Positions 26,586-35,919 of a stretch of 64,000 bases of DNA are shown here, one piece after another; position 1 is the first letter of the stretch; the number at the start of each line of letters is the position of its first letter. The stretch is from Balneatrix alpica DSM 16621. GTDB taxonomy: Bacteria; Pseudomonadota; Gammaproteobacteria; Pseudomonadales; Balneatricaceae. Position numbers and translations under genes: made by a program. The DNA lies in the NCBI RefSeq assembly GCF_000619885.1, contig NZ_KK211039.1:337589-401588 (forward strand), read 5' to 3'. The notes under the pieces were generated by a model that saw nothing but the letters and a program-made list of their open reading frames with translations, ran no database searches and was not told where the DNA came from.

Positions 26586-27212
26586 CTAGCCCTGTCCTGG
26601 CAGCTTCGCCATTAAACGCTGGCATTCCTGCTTAAGTAGTTCGTACTTATGCTGCCATTGCTCTCGCTGCTGCACTTCCAACTCTAATAGCCGTTGATGC
26701 AGTACTTCCTGGCGGGACAGCTCTCGCTCCAGCGTTTTCAACTCCCCTTGCTGGCTAATGAGCCGGCTTTCCTGCTGATGCAGCCGCTCCTGCAACTGTC
26801 TCTGCTCACTCAGCAGTGCCTCTTGTGCAGCTAGCGCCTCACGCAGGCGCTGCTCCAGTTCATGACGCTCCTGCTGCCACTGTTGTTGCTGATGTTGCAA
26901 ATGGGCACAACGCTGTTGGTAATCGACTTCCTGTTGCTTGGCCTGATTGGCCAGCTGGTCACGGGCATAAAACACAGCATCACGCCACAGCTGCTGCATA
27001 TTTTTGACCAAGGGCTCGGGCAAGTTAGGCACACTCGGTTCTGCCATCCTCTGCCCCAACTCTGCCCACCATACATTTAATGCCTTGTTGATGGTGGTGA
27101 GGCTGCCACGTCCCATCCGTTCACGGACATTTTGCTGAGTGGGACGCACACCTTCCGTCAGCAACGTGTCTGCCACCTGAAAAACCAGGTCATAGGTACG
27201 AGTTTTGTCCAT
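26586..27212 (-). CDS. KfrA-like DNA-binding coiled-coil protein
   Basis: This 208-residue protein has an N-terminal plasmid KfrA-type DNA-binding domain (residues 5-60; VFQVADTLLTEGVRPTQQNV and RMGRGSLTTINKALNVWW). A long, Gln/Glu-rich coiled coil from about residue 90 to the end follows. KfrA proteins of IncP plasmids autoregulate by binding a palindrome in their own promoter and form higher-order structures; chromosomal relatives are known in proteobacteria. A perfect palindrome sits 12 bases upstream of this start. The ribosome site is weak. No plasmid genes are near, so a chromosomal regulator or nucleoid/partition role is more likely. Confidence 0.85.
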   Translation of the reverse strand: MDKTRTYDLVFQVADTLLTEGVRPTQQNVRERMGRGSLTTINKALNVWWAELGQRMAEPSVPNLPEPLVKNMQQLWRDAVFYARDQLANQAKQQEVDYQQRCAHLQHQQQQWQQERHELEQRLREALAAQEALLSEQRQLQERLHQQESRLISQQGELKTLERELSRQEVLHQRLLELEVQQREQWQHKYELLKQECQRLMAKLPGQG

Positions 27213-27223
27213 TTTTAATACTC

Positions 27224-27240
27224 AATACATAATATGTATT
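27224..27240. promoter_or_regulatory. Perfect palindrome at the kfrA-like promoter
   Basis: AATACATA-A-TATGTATT is a perfect 8+1+8 inverted repeat ending 12 bases upstream of the ATG of the KfrA-like gene. It is the expected place for an autoregulatory operator. It lies in the short gap to the DUF1285 gene. Confidence 0.65.
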
Positions 27241-27257
27241 AAATTTTGGCAAAAAAA

Positions 27258-27812
27258 TTAGTCGTCAGCCACTATGCCCAGACTAAAAGCCTGATTTTGA
27301 CTCGTTAATTGCCAGTCCGTACCCTGCTCTGTCTGCAGTGGAGTCGCCATTTCGATCAGTTGGTAATAAACGTTACGCTCTACTCTGGCCCATAATTCAG
27401 CACGTACCCGTACATAGGGACATAGATCTTTAGAGCCTGGGTAAGGGCGCATCTGTAAGGGATGCTCTGACCCCAGCCATAACACCTCTTCACAATTGGT
27501 GATAAGTTGAATTCCCTGCTCTTGCTGGTGGCATGCCTGAATCAGAAAAGGCACATCCTCTACTTGAATCAAGACCTTTTCTGCTGGTGTAACCAGGCAA
27601 TAACGACCATCGGGCTCGCGTCGCAGAATCCGGGCAAACAGCTTCACCAATGCAAAACGCTGAAAGGGCCTGCCCTCGTGCCACCAACTACCATCAGCCT
27701 TGATTAACAGGTCCATCTCACCACAGCTGTCCGGATGCCACTGCTCAACCGGTAGGGGCTTATCCGCGGCATTATCGACTGTATTGAGCAGGGCATTAAG
27801 ATCCAGAGCCAT
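27258..27812 (-). CDS. DUF1285 protein
   Basis: This 184-residue protein matches the DUF1285 family of gammaproteobacteria in length and pattern: QWHPDSCGEMDLLIKADGSW, WHEGRPFQRFALVKLFARIL, RREPDGRYCLVTPAEK and a tryptophan-rich end. No catalytic residues are known to me and the function is unknown. It lies 18 bases downstream of tatD on the same strand and upstream of the kfrA-like gene, so it may be co-transcribed with the pilZ-tatD end of the housekeeping block. Confidence 0.85.
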   Translation of the reverse strand: MALDLNALLNTVDNAADKPLPVEQWHPDSCGEMDLLIKADGSWWHEGRPFQRFALVKLFARILRREPDGRYCLVTPAEKVLIQVEDVPFLIQACHQQEQGIQLITNCEEVLWLGSEHPLQMRPYPGSKDLCPYVRVRAELWARVERNVYYQLIEMATPLQTEQGTDWQLTSQNQAFSLGIVADD

Positions 27813-27830
27813 GTTCAGAAAACATCCACG

Positions 27831-28604
27831 TTAGTCGAGTTGAAACAAGCGATTAAAATTTGCACTGGTTTGCATCGCTACCTGCTCTATCGAACAGCAC
27901 TGCAGTTTTGCCACCCACTCAGCCACTTCATATACATACTGCGGCTCATTGGGGCGTCCACGATGGGGAGCAGGAGTTAAATAGGGTGCATCCGTTTCGA
28001 TCAACAAACGATCGAGGGGTACCTTTTCCACGACTGCACGCAACGCATCAGCATTGCGAAAACTAATGATACCGGAGAAGGAAATATAAAATCCCAGCGC
28101 CAAGGCCGCCTCAGCCATCTCCCAGCTCTCGGTAAAACAGTGCAGCACCCCCGCAGCGGGCAACTGCGCTTCCGCCAACAATGCCAAGGTATCTGCACGC
28201 GCATCGCGGGTATGCACTATCACTGGCTTGGCCAACTCAGCAGCTACCCGCAATTGTGCTGCAAACAGTTGCCGCTGAGCAGCTTGCTCATCCGCTGTTT
28301 TGGCATAGTAATAATCCAACCCCATTTCCCCCAGGGCCACCACCTTGTGATGGTCTGCGTATTGGCGCAGTAACTGCTCATCCAGCTGGGCAGGATGCAG
28401 TGGATGCACTCCAACCGAGGCATACACATCCTCATGCTGTTCTGCCAAGTGCCGAACCTGCGCAAAGGACTCCAAGTCCACTCCAACGCAAAGAAAACGC
28501 TTTACTTGCCGAGCCCTGGCCGCCGCCAGCACTTCATCTACACCACCAGGGCGCTGACTTAAGTCCAGGCGATCCAGGTGACAATGGGAATCAACTAACT
28601 GCAT
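27831..28604 (-). CDS. TatD-family metal-dependent hydrolase (YcfH-like)
   Basis: This 257-residue TIM-barrel hydrolase has the first metal motif DSHCHLD (residues 5-11), VGVHPLHPA near 70, GEMGLDYYYAKT near 92, VIVHTRDA near 128, HCFTESWEMA near 154 and IETDAPYLTP near 202. TatD proteins act as metal-dependent DNases/exonucleases, and the position after holB and pilZ is that of YcfH. Cytoplasmic. It follows pilZ by 37 bases in a conserved gene order. Confidence 0.94.
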   Translation of the reverse strand: MQLVDSHCHLDRLDLSQRPGGVDEVLAAARARQVKRFLCVGVDLESFAQVRHLAEQHEDVYASVGVHPLHPAQLDEQLLRQYADHHKVVALGEMGLDYYYAKTADEQAAQRQLFAAQLRVAAELAKPVIVHTRDARADTLALLAEAQLPAAGVLHCFTESWEMAEAALALGFYISFSGIISFRNADALRAVVEKVPLDRLLIETDAPYLTPAPHRGRPNEPQYVYEVAEWVAKLQCCSIEQVAMQTSANFNRLFQLD

Positions 28605-28640
28605 AACACCTACAACGTAATAACTCGATTAAAGCCAACA

Positions 28641-28973
28641 CTACATCGTAAACGTAGTGGTTTCGGAGTCTTGGGTACCCGCCAGCAAGGTTTCCAGCTT
28701 ACGTACCGCACCTTCATCTTGAGCATTAATCTGAATACCAATTCCTGCCGGACGGTTATTCTGTCCGCCTGGAGGGGTTATCCAGATCACTTTACCGGAA
28801 ACCGGGATTTTTTCCGGTTCATCCATAATGGTCAGAACCGCAAACACCTCATCCCCCAGCTGATACGAGCGCTGAGTCGGAATAAACAAGCCACCTCGCT
28901 CAATAAAGGGCATATAGCACTGATAGAGCATGGTCTTGTTGTCAAAGGTGCAGTTCAAAATACCGTGGGCCAT
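28641..28973 (-). CDS. pilZ: PilZ-domain protein (type IV pilus assembly type)
   Basis: This 110-residue protein consists of one PilZ domain. It matches PilZ of pseudomonads by size and position between holB and tatD. Visible pieces are MPFIERGGLFIPTQ, GDEVFAVLTIMDEPEKIPV and GKVIWITPPGGQNNRPAGIG. The start at 28973 has AAGGAG at good spacing; a GTG two codons upstream is rejected. The N-terminal RxxxR motif needed for cyclic-di-GMP binding is not evident. That is also true of the PilZ founder protein, which works by contacting pilus assembly proteins. Confidence 0.92.
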   Translation of the reverse strand: MAHGILNCTFDNKTMLYQCYMPFIERGGLFIPTQRSYQLGDEVFAVLTIMDEPEKIPVSGKVIWITPPGGQNNRPAGIGIQINAQDEGAVRKLETLLAGTQDSETTTFTM

Positions 28974-28985
28974 GGCCACTCTCCT

Positions 28986-29975
28986 TTAGCGCTGACTCTT
29001 CACTAAGCGTACCCAATCAATCAGCAGGGCTTCAATCGCCATCGCAGGATTAAAGTTTGCCACTGATCCGAGCTGGGCGGCCAACTCTAATAACTGCCGA
29101 TAAAAAGCAAATAAGCGCTCACTGGGTAATCGATGTAGTCGCTGCAATAACACTTCATCATAGTGGCTCGCCTCACCCTGCCCCCCTAACTGCTGGCGCG
29201 TACACTGGTGCAGCAAGCCTGCCCACCAATGCAATATAGGGGTGAGAGGTAACGGCCAGCCCTGCCAGCGCTCAGCCACTTGCTGGGGCAATTGCTCAGC
29301 CTCTAACGTGGCTAGTAGATCCTGTTGCCACTTCGGCCAATATTGTTGCCAATCCTGTTCATGCCACTGCAACGCCTGCAGAGGGGAGCCCTGCGTCATA
29401 AACCAGAGCAGTGCTGCCTGCTTGACCCCTTGCTCAGTTAGCCAGGTAATGGCCTGCTCAGTGCTGGGCTTAGGCAGTTTGACCAACTGACAGCGACTAC
29501 GAATGGTTGCCATTAATTGTTGTGGGTGAGTGCAGGTCAACACAAACAGTGTATTAGCAGGGGGCTCTTCCAGGTTTTTCAGTAACGCATTGGCAGCCTG
29601 TACATTTAAACGCTCAGCCGACTCAAGCAAGATTGCCTTGCCATGGCCCTGTTGGGCCGTATTCGCAGAAAACTCACTGATCTGACGAACACTATCAATC
29701 CGGATACTTTGCTGTGCGCCTTCCGGTTGCAGGGCTAAAAAATCAGGATGGCTACCTGCCGCTAATAACTGACAGCTACGGCATTGACCACAGGCCTGTA
29801 AGCCTGCTTCACGACAGAGAAACCCCTGCAGCAACTGCTGAGCCAGCTGGCGCTCCCCCACCCCTTGGGCTCCGCCGAGGAGCAAAGCGTGGGGCAGTCG
29901 CTGCTGCTCATAACGCTGTTGCAGCTGCGCCCAAATAGGCTGCAACCATGGATACTCAAGCACGGAACTGGGCAT
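28986..29975 (-). CDS. holB: DNA polymerase III delta' subunit
   Basis: This 329-residue clamp-loader subunit has a P-loop-like but degenerate [15 protein letters not shown] (the catalytic Lys-Ser/Thr of Walker A is absent, as is normal for delta'). A zinc module follows with four cysteines ([16 protein letters not shown]), then the SRC motif in TIRSRCQLV. It helps load the beta clamp during replication. It overlaps tmk by 20 bases at its start and is followed after 12 bases by pilZ, the gene order known in pseudomonads. Confidence 0.94.
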   Translation of the reverse strand: MPSSVLEYPWLQPIWAQLQQRYEQQRLPHALLLGGAQGVGERQLAQQLLQGFLCREAGLQACGQCRSCQLLAAGSHPDFLALQPEGAQQSIRIDSVRQISEFSANTAQQGHGKAILLESAERLNVQAANALLKNLEEPPANTLFVLTCTHPQQLMATIRSRCQLVKLPKPSTEQAITWLTEQGVKQAALLWFMTQGSPLQALQWHEQDWQQYWPKWQQDLLATLEAEQLPQQVAERWQGWPLPLTPILHWWAGLLHQCTRQQLGGQGEASHYDEVLLQRLHRLPSERLFAFYRQLLELAAQLGSVANFNPAMAIEALLIDWVRLVKSQR

Positions 29976-30588
29976 ACCAACTATCCAGAGCGGCGCTGAT
30001 TGCTACCTGTACCTGCGCTAAAGTTTGGCTGGCATCAATAACACGAAAGCGTTGCGGCTCAGCATTCGCCCGCGCACGGTATGTTTCACGCACTCGGTTA
30101 AAGAAAGAGATTTGCTCTTGTTCAATACGATCCTGGGCACCCCGTGCCTGGGCCCGTGCCAGTCCTATTTCCGCTGGCAAATCCAACAGCAGAGTCAGGT
30201 CCGGGCGGGTTTCGCCCTGTACGTAAAGCTCTAGCTGTTCCAGCAGGGGTAAAGGCAAGCCCCGCCCACCACCTTGGTATGCAAAGCTGGCATCGGTAAA
30301 ACGATCACTGACAACCCATTCTCCCGCCAGTAGATGCGGACGGATTTTAGTTTCAATGTGCTGGGCACGAGCAGCAAACACCAGCAGCAATTCGGTCAAG
30401 TCCGCCACCTTTTCTTGCCGCGGACTTAGCATCAGCTCTCTGATTTGTTCCGCCAGCGGCGTACCTCCTGGCTCACGGGTCAACACATAGTTCAACCCGT
30501 GCTGATCCAACCAAGCTTGGATAGTGGCCAGCGCACTGCTTTTCCCCGCCCCTTCTACCCCCTCAAGGGTGATAAACACGCCCTTCAC
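29956..30588 (-). CDS. tmk: Thymidylate kinase
   Basis: This 210-residue enzyme phosphorylates dTMP to dTDP. P-loop GVEGAGKSS lies at residues 10-18, the substrate motif [14 protein letters not shown] near 37, [16 protein letters not shown] near 94 and the lid [10 protein letters not shown] near 150, with the arginine arrangement of proteobacterial type II enzymes. It overlaps mltG by four bases (ATGA) and holB by 20, so translation is coupled within the operon. Confidence 0.96.
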   Translation of the reverse strand: MKGVFITLEGVEGAGKSSALATIQAWLDQHGLNYVLTREPGGTPLAEQIRELMLSPRQEKVADLTELLLVFAARAQHIETKIRPHLLAGEWVVSDRFTDASFAYQGGGRGLPLPLLEQLELYVQGETRPDLTLLLDLPAEIGLARAQARGAQDRIEQEQISFFNRVRETYRARANAEPQRFRVIDASQTLAQVQVAISAALDSWYAQFRA

Positions 30589-31631
30589 TGTTGTTCCTCA
30601 TCACTAGCTTCCGCTTTGTTCTCCCTTAACTTCCGCAGATAACGCTGCACAGCATTGTTATGCTCATTCAGGTTATTGGAGAACACATGGCCGCCATCAC
30701 CACTGGCCACAAAATACAGTGCTTTCCCCTCAGCTGGGTTCACTGCCGCATATAAAGAAGCCTTACCCGGCATGGCAATAGGGGTCGGAGGTAAGCCATT
30801 AATGGTATAGGTGTTATAGGGCGTCGGCTCTCGCAGATGTTGACGAGTCAGATTTCCTTTAAAGCGCTCACCCAAGCCGTAAATCACCGTAGGATCCGTC
30901 TGCAGGCGCATGCCTTTTTGCAATCGTCGCACAAATACTCCGGCAATTTGTTCCCGCTCACTGGCAACCCCTGTTTCTTTTTCAATGATGGAGGCCATGA
31001 TTAGCGCTTCATAGGCGTTCTTATAGGGTAGATTCGGCTGCCGTCCTGCCCAAGCTTGTTCTAGTGTTTGCTGCATACGCTGATATGACTGCTTGAGAAT
31101 ATCCAGATCGGTCATGCTGGCATGATAGGTGTACGTATCGGGAAAGAAGCGTCCTTCTGGGTGCTCTCCAGTGGCTCCAATACGCTCCATAATGGCGCCA
31201 TCTGATACCCCTGCCAGGGTTTTCTTAAGTTTTGGCTCGGCATGCAACGTCTGTAAAAACTGCTTAAAGGTAAAACCCTCGACCAGGGTCACACGATACT
31301 CCAGCACCTTGCCCTTATGCAGCATTTCAACCAGTTCAAGCGCACTCGTGCCTTTGCGTACCGCATACTCACCGGTTTTGATCGTGCCCCCTGGCTGCAA
31401 TAACCGCTTATGCCAAACCAGTAGCTCAGGATAGGCAAACCAGCCACGCTGTTTCAGCTCATCCGCAACCTGATAGAGGCCATCACCCGGCTTCAACCAA
31501 TAAACTTCTTCTTCACTGGTGAGCGGCATCGGAGCATTAAGCTGGTTTAAGGCCCATTGCCAAGCATAGGCACCACTGATCAATAACAGCAATGCCAATA
31601 ATAAAAGTCGCATTACCCATAGGATCAACAT
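30585..31631 (-). CDS. mltG: Endolytic murein transglycosylase MltG
   Basis: This 348-residue inner-membrane protein has one N-terminal membrane helix (residues 8-25). A LysM-like part ([20 protein letters not shown]) and the YceG domain follow. The catalytic Glu is in [10 protein letters not shown] near residue 220, and the signature [12 protein letters not shown] and [17 protein letters not shown] is present. It cleaves nascent glycan strands and is thought to release them from synthases. It overlaps pabC by seven bases and tmk by four. Confidence 0.95.
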   Translation of the reverse strand: MLILWVMRLLLLALLLLISGAYAWQWALNQLNAPMPLTSEEEVYWLKPGDGLYQVADELKQRGWFAYPELLVWHKRLLQPGGTIKTGEYAVRKGTSALELVEMLHKGKVLEYRVTLVEGFTFKQFLQTLHAEPKLKKTLAGVSDGAIMERIGATGEHPEGRFFPDTYTYHASMTDLDILKQSYQRMQQTLEQAWAGRQPNLPYKNAYEALIMASIIEKETGVASEREQIAGVFVRRLQKGMRLQTDPTVIYGLGERFKGNLTRQHLREPTPYNTYTINGLPPTPIAMPGKASLYAAVNPAEGKALYFVASGDGGHVFSNNLNEHNNAVQRYLRKLRENKAEASDEEQQ

Positions 31632-32446
31632 GATTGTTCACTTTTCTCCAGGGCGGCCTGTAAGGAGAGGATCTGCTCCGTTACCAATAGCTGACGCCCA
31701 GCTAATTCAGCAATAGGCACAATGCCCATTAGCGCATTACAAATAAAGCCTTGCTCGACTGCCTGCAACTGTTCAGTCAGAAGCTGGTTTTCCTGCACTG
31801 ACCAGCGTTCTAACACCCAGCGCCGTCGCGTACCCGCGATACCGGCATACTCAATACTGGGGGTCTGCCAGCGGCCATCCAGGAACAAAAACACATTACT
31901 TAGGGTGCCACTGACCAGATTAGCCTGAGTATCGCAAACTAATCCCTCTTGCCAGTCAGTCGCCGCCCACTCCCGTCGCGCCAATACCTGTTCCAGCCGA
32001 TTCAAGTGTTTGATCCCCGCTAACAGCGGCTGCCTGGCCAGCGCAGTTTGACATAAACCAACTTTGATTCCTTGCTGACGCTGTGCCCGCTCCATCGGCT
32101 TATGCTGGCTTAACATCACTACCCTCGTTAACTCAAGATCAGTCGTAGCTAAATAACCACGCCCCCCTGCCCCCCGGGTAATGATTAGTTTGAGCACCAG
32201 ATCCGGCTCCTGCACACTGGCCAGCGCCCGCCGAATATCCGCTAACAATTGATCTTCAAAGTCGACTGGAATCAGCATCCCTAGACGCTGCATTCCCTGT
32301 TGCAGGCGCTGCCAATGATAGGGCCAAAAACAAAGATGGCCTGCCGCCACCTTTAGGGTTTCGAACAGGCCATCTCCATATGCCAACCCCCGCTCCTGCA
32401 CAGAAATAGCAGTCGCGGGCTGGCCATTAACGAGTGCAAACAACAT
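31625..32446 (-). CDS. pabC: Aminodeoxychorismate lyase
   Basis: This 273-residue PLP enzyme (fold type IV) releases pyruvate from 4-amino-4-deoxychorismate to give p-aminobenzoate for folate. The PLP lysine is in AGIKHLNRLEQVLARRE near residue 138, the cofactor phosphate region in VSGTLSNVF, and GDGLFETLKV lies near the N-terminus. The ATG at 32446 overlaps the fabF stop (TGATG). pabB is elsewhere in the window (41746-43122), so the two steps are encoded apart. Confidence 0.94.
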   Translation of the reverse strand: MLFALVNGQPATAISVQERGLAYGDGLFETLKVAAGHLCFWPYHWQRLQQGMQRLGMLIPVDFEDQLLADIRRALASVQEPDLVLKLIITRGAGGRGYLATTDLELTRVVMLSQHKPMERAQRQQGIKVGLCQTALARQPLLAGIKHLNRLEQVLARREWAATDWQEGLVCDTQANLVSGTLSNVFLFLDGRWQTPSIEYAGIAGTRRRWVLERWSVQENQLLTEQLQAVEQGFICNALMGIVPIAELAGRQLLVTEQILSLQAALEKSEQSC

Positions 32447-33684
32447 CACACTTTGCGAAACACCAGAGTGCCATTGGTGCCGCCAAAGCCGAAAGAATTC
32501 GACAGCGTGACATCAATAGGCATTGCCTTCGCCTGATGAGGCACATAATCCAAGTCACAACCTTCTGAAGGCTCATCCAGATTAATGGTGGGCGGCGCCA
32601 CCTGATCGCGGATCGCCAAAATCGAGAAGATTGCCTCTACCGCACCGGCTGCACCCAGCAAATGACCAATCATTGACTTGGTAGAACTCACCGATAACTG
32701 ATAAGCCGCCTCGCCAAACACCAGCTTCACCGCATTAGACTCAGCAGCATCGCCTGCAGGAGTCGAAGTACCGTGCGCGTTGATGTAATTCACCTGATCA
32801 GGATTCAGGCCACCATCTTTTAACGCATTACGCATGGAGGCCGCGGCACCACTGCCATCCTCAGGGGGAGAGGTCATGTGGAAGGCATCATCACTCATGC
32901 CAAAACCAACCAGCTCAGCATAAATGTTAGCGCCACGCTTCTTGGCATGCTCGTACTCTTCCAGCACCAGCACACCAGCACCATCACTCAGCACAAAACC
33001 ATCACGGTTTTTATCCCAAGGACGGCTAGCACGGGTGGGATCATCATTACGCGTAGACAGCGCACGTGCTGCGGCAAAGCCGCCCAGCCCCAGCGGTGTG
33101 ACCGCCATTTCAGAGCCGCCCGCAAACATAACATCTGCCTCGCCATAGGAAATCATCCGTGCAGCAAAGCCAATGTTATGAGTACCTGTGGTACAGGCCG
33201 TCGTAATTGCAATGTTAGGCCCTTTAAAGCCATAACGAATCGCCAAATTACCTGCAATCATATTGATGATTGAGCCAGGTACAAAGAAGGGGGATATGCG
33301 TCTTGGCCCGCTTTTAAGCAGTGTTTCATTGGTCTTTTCGATTAGTGGCAAGCCACCAATGCCAGAACCAATAGCCACCCCTACCCGCTCCAGGTCAGTA
33401 TTATCAAGCGGCAAACCGGAGTCTTCCAATGCCTGATGGGCCGCAGCCATACCATATTGGATGAACAGGTCCATCTTGCGGGCCTCTTTGGCATCCATAT
33501 AGTCTGCTGGGTCAAACCCTTTTACACAGCCGCCAAAGCGGGTGCTGAACGCAGTGGTATCAAATAGCTCAATGGGACCGATGCCACTCTTACCGGCAAG
33601 AATGTTGCTCCAGGTTGTAGCGACATCATTACCCAGCGGCGTGAGCATGCCGAGCCCTGTTACTACCACTCTTCTCCGAGACAT
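32446..33684 (-). CDS. fabF: Beta-ketoacyl-ACP synthase II
   Basis: This 412-residue condensing enzyme elongates fatty acids. The catalytic triad is seen as Cys164 in [12 protein letters not shown], His in [12 protein letters not shown] and His in [12 protein letters not shown]. The start at 33684 has GGAGG at good spacing and matches the usual N-terminus [10 protein letters not shown]; two earlier in-frame ATGs are rejected. A hairpin between acpP and fabF (33712-33750) probably reduces read-through, so fabF is expressed below acpP. Confidence 0.97.
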   Translation of the reverse strand: MSRRRVVVTGLGMLTPLGNDVATTWSNILAGKSGIGPIELFDTTAFSTRFGGCVKGFDPADYMDAKEARKMDLFIQYGMAAAHQALEDSGLPLDNTDLERVGVAIGSGIGGLPLIEKTNETLLKSGPRRISPFFVPGSIINMIAGNLAIRYGFKGPNIAITTACTTGTHNIGFAARMISYGEADVMFAGGSEMAVTPLGLGGFAAARALSTRNDDPTRASRPWDKNRDGFVLSDGAGVLVLEEYEHAKKRGANIYAELVGFGMSDDAFHMTSPPEDGSGAAASMRNALKDGGLNPDQVNYINAHGTSTPAGDAAESNAVKLVFGEAAYQLSVSSTKSMIGHLLGAAGAVEAIFSILAIRDQVAPPTINLDEPSEGCDLDYVPHQAKAMPIDVTLSNSFGFGGTNGTLVFRKV

Positions 33685-33711
33685 GCGCATATCCTCCAAT
33701 TCGCAGCAAAA

Positions 33712-33750
33712 GAAAAGCCGCTCTATCCAATAGAATAGAAGCGGCTTTTC
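33712..33750 (-). terminator. Partial terminator/attenuator between acpP and fabF
   Basis: An 11-bp perfect stem (GAAAAGCCGCT with AGCGGCTTTTC) extends by CTAT/ATAG with a bulged A. On the minus strand it ends in CTTTTCTTTTG. It lies 23 bases after the acpP stop, in a place where strong acpP expression is normally separated from fabF. Confidence 0.75.
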
Positions 33751-33772
33751 GTGAACCGTTCAGGACTTGGGC

Positions 33773-34006
33773 TTATTGATGAGCCTTGATGTAGTCAATT
33801 GCAGCCTGGACAGTAGAGATCTTCTCAGCTTCCTCATCAGGAATCTCAGTTTCAAACTCTTCTTCCAGCGCCATAACCAGTTCAACGGTGTCCAGCGAAT
33901 CAGCACCCAGGTCATCTACGAAAGAAGACTCCAGAGAAACCTCTTCTTCTTTAACACCCAGTTGCTCAGCAACGATCTTCTTTACGCGCTCTTCAATAGT
34001 GCTCAT
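33773..34006 (-). CDS. acpP: Acyl carrier protein
   Basis: This 77-residue acidic protein has the phosphopantetheine serine at Ser37 in [10 protein letters not shown]. The start at 34006 ([10 protein letters not shown]) is set by AGGA; a 10-residue extension is rejected. It carries acyl chains as thioesters for fatty-acid and lipid synthesis. It lies between fabG and fabF, with hairpins on both sides that suggest separate transcript levels. Confidence 0.97.
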   Translation of the reverse strand: MSTIEERVKKIVAEQLGVKEEEVSLESSFVDDLGADSLDTVELVMALEEEFETEIPDEEAEKISTVQAAIDYIKAHQ

Positions 34007-34111
34007 AACGTATCCTACTGTTTCAACACAACCCACATTCTAATTGTGGATGGCTATTTTAGGAAATCCCAAGACCCTTGCCAAGTTTGTCGGGTTGGGC
34101 CCGTACTCAGG

Positions 34112-34135
34112 ATGTGCCGCAGGCATGCGGCACAT
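34112..34135. promoter_or_regulatory. Perfect hairpin in the fabG-acpP gap
   Basis: ATGTGCCGCA-GGCA-TGCGGCACAT is a perfect 10-bp stem with a four-base loop. There is no T-run on either strand, so it is probably an RNA processing or stability element or a weak attenuator ahead of acpP. Confidence 0.6.
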
Positions 34136-34181
34136 TATCAATAAATTACGACAGAATACAACGATTTAGTGAACAGAGGCG

Positions 34182-34925
34182 TTAACCCATGTACATGCCA
34201 CCGTTAACATGCAGCGATTCGCCTGTCATATACGAACCTCCTTCGCTAGCCAAAAACGCTACAACTGCAGCGATTTCTGCTGGCTGACCCAGACGCGCCA
34301 TAGGAATCTGGGCCTTTAGGTGCTCTTTATGCTCCTCTGCTAAACCACTGGTCATGTCGGTATCGATAAAACCAGGAGCCACTGCGTTAACAGTAATATT
34401 ACGAGAAGCGACTTCCCGTGCCAATGCACGAGTAAAGCCTTCCAGGCCCGCTTTGGCAGCCGCATAGTTGGACTGCCCAGCATTGCCCATTGAACCAACT
34501 ACAGAACTGATATTAATAATCCGTCCCCAGCGAGCCTTGGTCATGCCACGCAAGCAAGCCTTGCTAATGCGGAAGATCGAGGTGAGGTTGGTGTCAATCA
34601 CCTTACTCCACTCCTCATCTTTCATCCGCATCAGAATATTATCCTGAGTAATCCCAGCGTTATTAACCAGGATCAAGGGAGTGCCATAACGCTCGGTAAT
34701 GGCATCCAAAACAGACTGGATGCTATCGCTATCGGTTACGTTCAGCACCATGCCGCAGCCTTGTACACCAGCAGCCGCTAAGTCTTCACTGATACGTTGA
34801 GCCCCTTGCTCAGAGGTGGCAGTCCCCACCACAATTGCTCCCATCTGCCCTAATGCTTGGGCGATGGCACGACCTATGCCGCGGGTAGCGCCAGTTACCA
34901 GCGCAACTTTACCTTCAATACTCAT
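34182..34925 (-). CDS. fabG: 3-oxoacyl-ACP reductase
   Basis: This 247-residue SDR has TGATRGIG at residues 11-18, NNAG in LVNNAGITQDN, Ser in NISSVVGSMGN and Tyr/Lys in YAAAK. The FabG-type ending VNGGMYMG matches. It reduces 3-oxoacyl-ACP with NADPH in fatty-acid elongation. It lies 21 bases downstream of fabD; 175 bases with a hairpin separate it from acpP. Confidence 0.97.
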   Translation of the reverse strand: MSIEGKVALVTGATRGIGRAIAQALGQMGAIVVGTATSEQGAQRISEDLAAAGVQGCGMVLNVTDSDSIQSVLDAITERYGTPLILVNNAGITQDNILMRMKDEEWSKVIDTNLTSIFRISKACLRGMTKARWGRIINISSVVGSMGNAGQSNYAAAKAGLEGFTRALAREVASRNITVNAVAPGFIDTDMTSGLAEEHKEHLKAQIPMARLGQPAEIAAVVAFLASEGGSYMTGESLHVNGGMYMG

Positions 34926-34946
34926 AGCCTTAGCCGTTTCTAATTA

Positions 34947-35879
34947 TCAAGAGGTCAATGCACTACTCAATGAAGCGGAGTCATTCACAGCAGCCGCATT
35001 GAGACTGCGCGCAATACGCTTATTCAAACCAGACAACACCTTGCCCGGCCCGCATTCAAGCATAGACTCAATTCCTTGAGCAACCATAAATTCAACACAG
35101 CGTGTCCAAAGCACGGGACTATAAAGCTGTTGCAGTAATTTTTCTGTCATTTCCGCAACCGATGCAGCCACCTGCGCATCGACATTCTGCACGACAGGAA
35201 TACTCGGCATTTGCAGACTGAGGGTACTAATCACCTCCGCCAAACGATCCGCCGCAGGGCGCATTAACGCGCAATGAGAAGGCACACTTACCGGCAAGGG
35301 CACTGCACGCTTTGCCCCTGCAGCTTTACAGGCTTCAACCGCACGCTCAACTGCAGCAACACTACCTGCAATGACAATTTGTCCTGGGGAGTTATAGTTC
35401 ACAGCCGCAACAACGTCACCCTGAGCCGCCGCAGCACAACAGGCTTCTACCTGCTCATCTTCCAATCCCAGGATCGCCGCCATCGCTCCTGTGCCAGCCG
35501 GCACAGCTTCCTGCATAAAACGTCCGCGCTGTTGCACAAGGCGCACACCATCAGCAAGGCTCATCGCCCCAGCACAAACCAGTGCAGTATATTCCCCCAA
35601 GCTGTGACCCGCCATCAGGGCCGGCTGCGCTCCACCCTGCTGCTGCCATAGGCGCCAAATTGCCACACCAGAGGTCAAGAGCGCAGGCTGAGTATTTTCA
35701 GTCTGATTCAATCTCTCTTCCGGCCCTTGCTGTGACAACGCCCACAAGTCCATCCCCAAGGCTTCCGATGCTTCTGCATAGGTTTCACCTACAATGGGAT
35801 GCTCAGCTGCCAGCTCCGCCAGCATTCCCAGGTGCTGGGAACCCTGTCCGGGAAATACCAATGCTAGTTTTGCTTCCAT
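34947..35879 (-). CDS. fabD: Malonyl-CoA-ACP transacylase
   Basis: This 310-residue enzyme transfers malonyl from CoA to ACP. The nucleophile is Ser93 in AGHSLGEYTAL, the N-terminal FPGQGSQHLGM is present, and the catalytic His lies in SVPSHCALMRPA near residue 200. It lies 40 bases downstream of plsX within the fab operon. Confidence 0.97.
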   Translation of the reverse strand: MEAKLALVFPGQGSQHLGMLAELAAEHPIVGETYAEASEALGMDLWALSQQGPEERLNQTENTQPALLTSGVAIWRLWQQQGGAQPALMAGHSLGEYTALVCAGAMSLADGVRLVQQRGRFMQEAVPAGTGAMAAILGLEDEQVEACCAAAAQGDVVAAVNYNSPGQIVIAGSVAAVERAVEACKAAGAKRAVPLPVSVPSHCALMRPAADRLAEVISTLSLQMPSIPVVQNVDAQVAASVAEMTEKLLQQLYSPVLWTRCVEFMVAQGIESMLECGPGKVLSGLNKRIARSLNAAAVNDSASLSSALTS

Positions 35880-35919
35880 TGTGCCTCTCTACATATTGGT
35901 CAAATTGACATAGTTGGCA

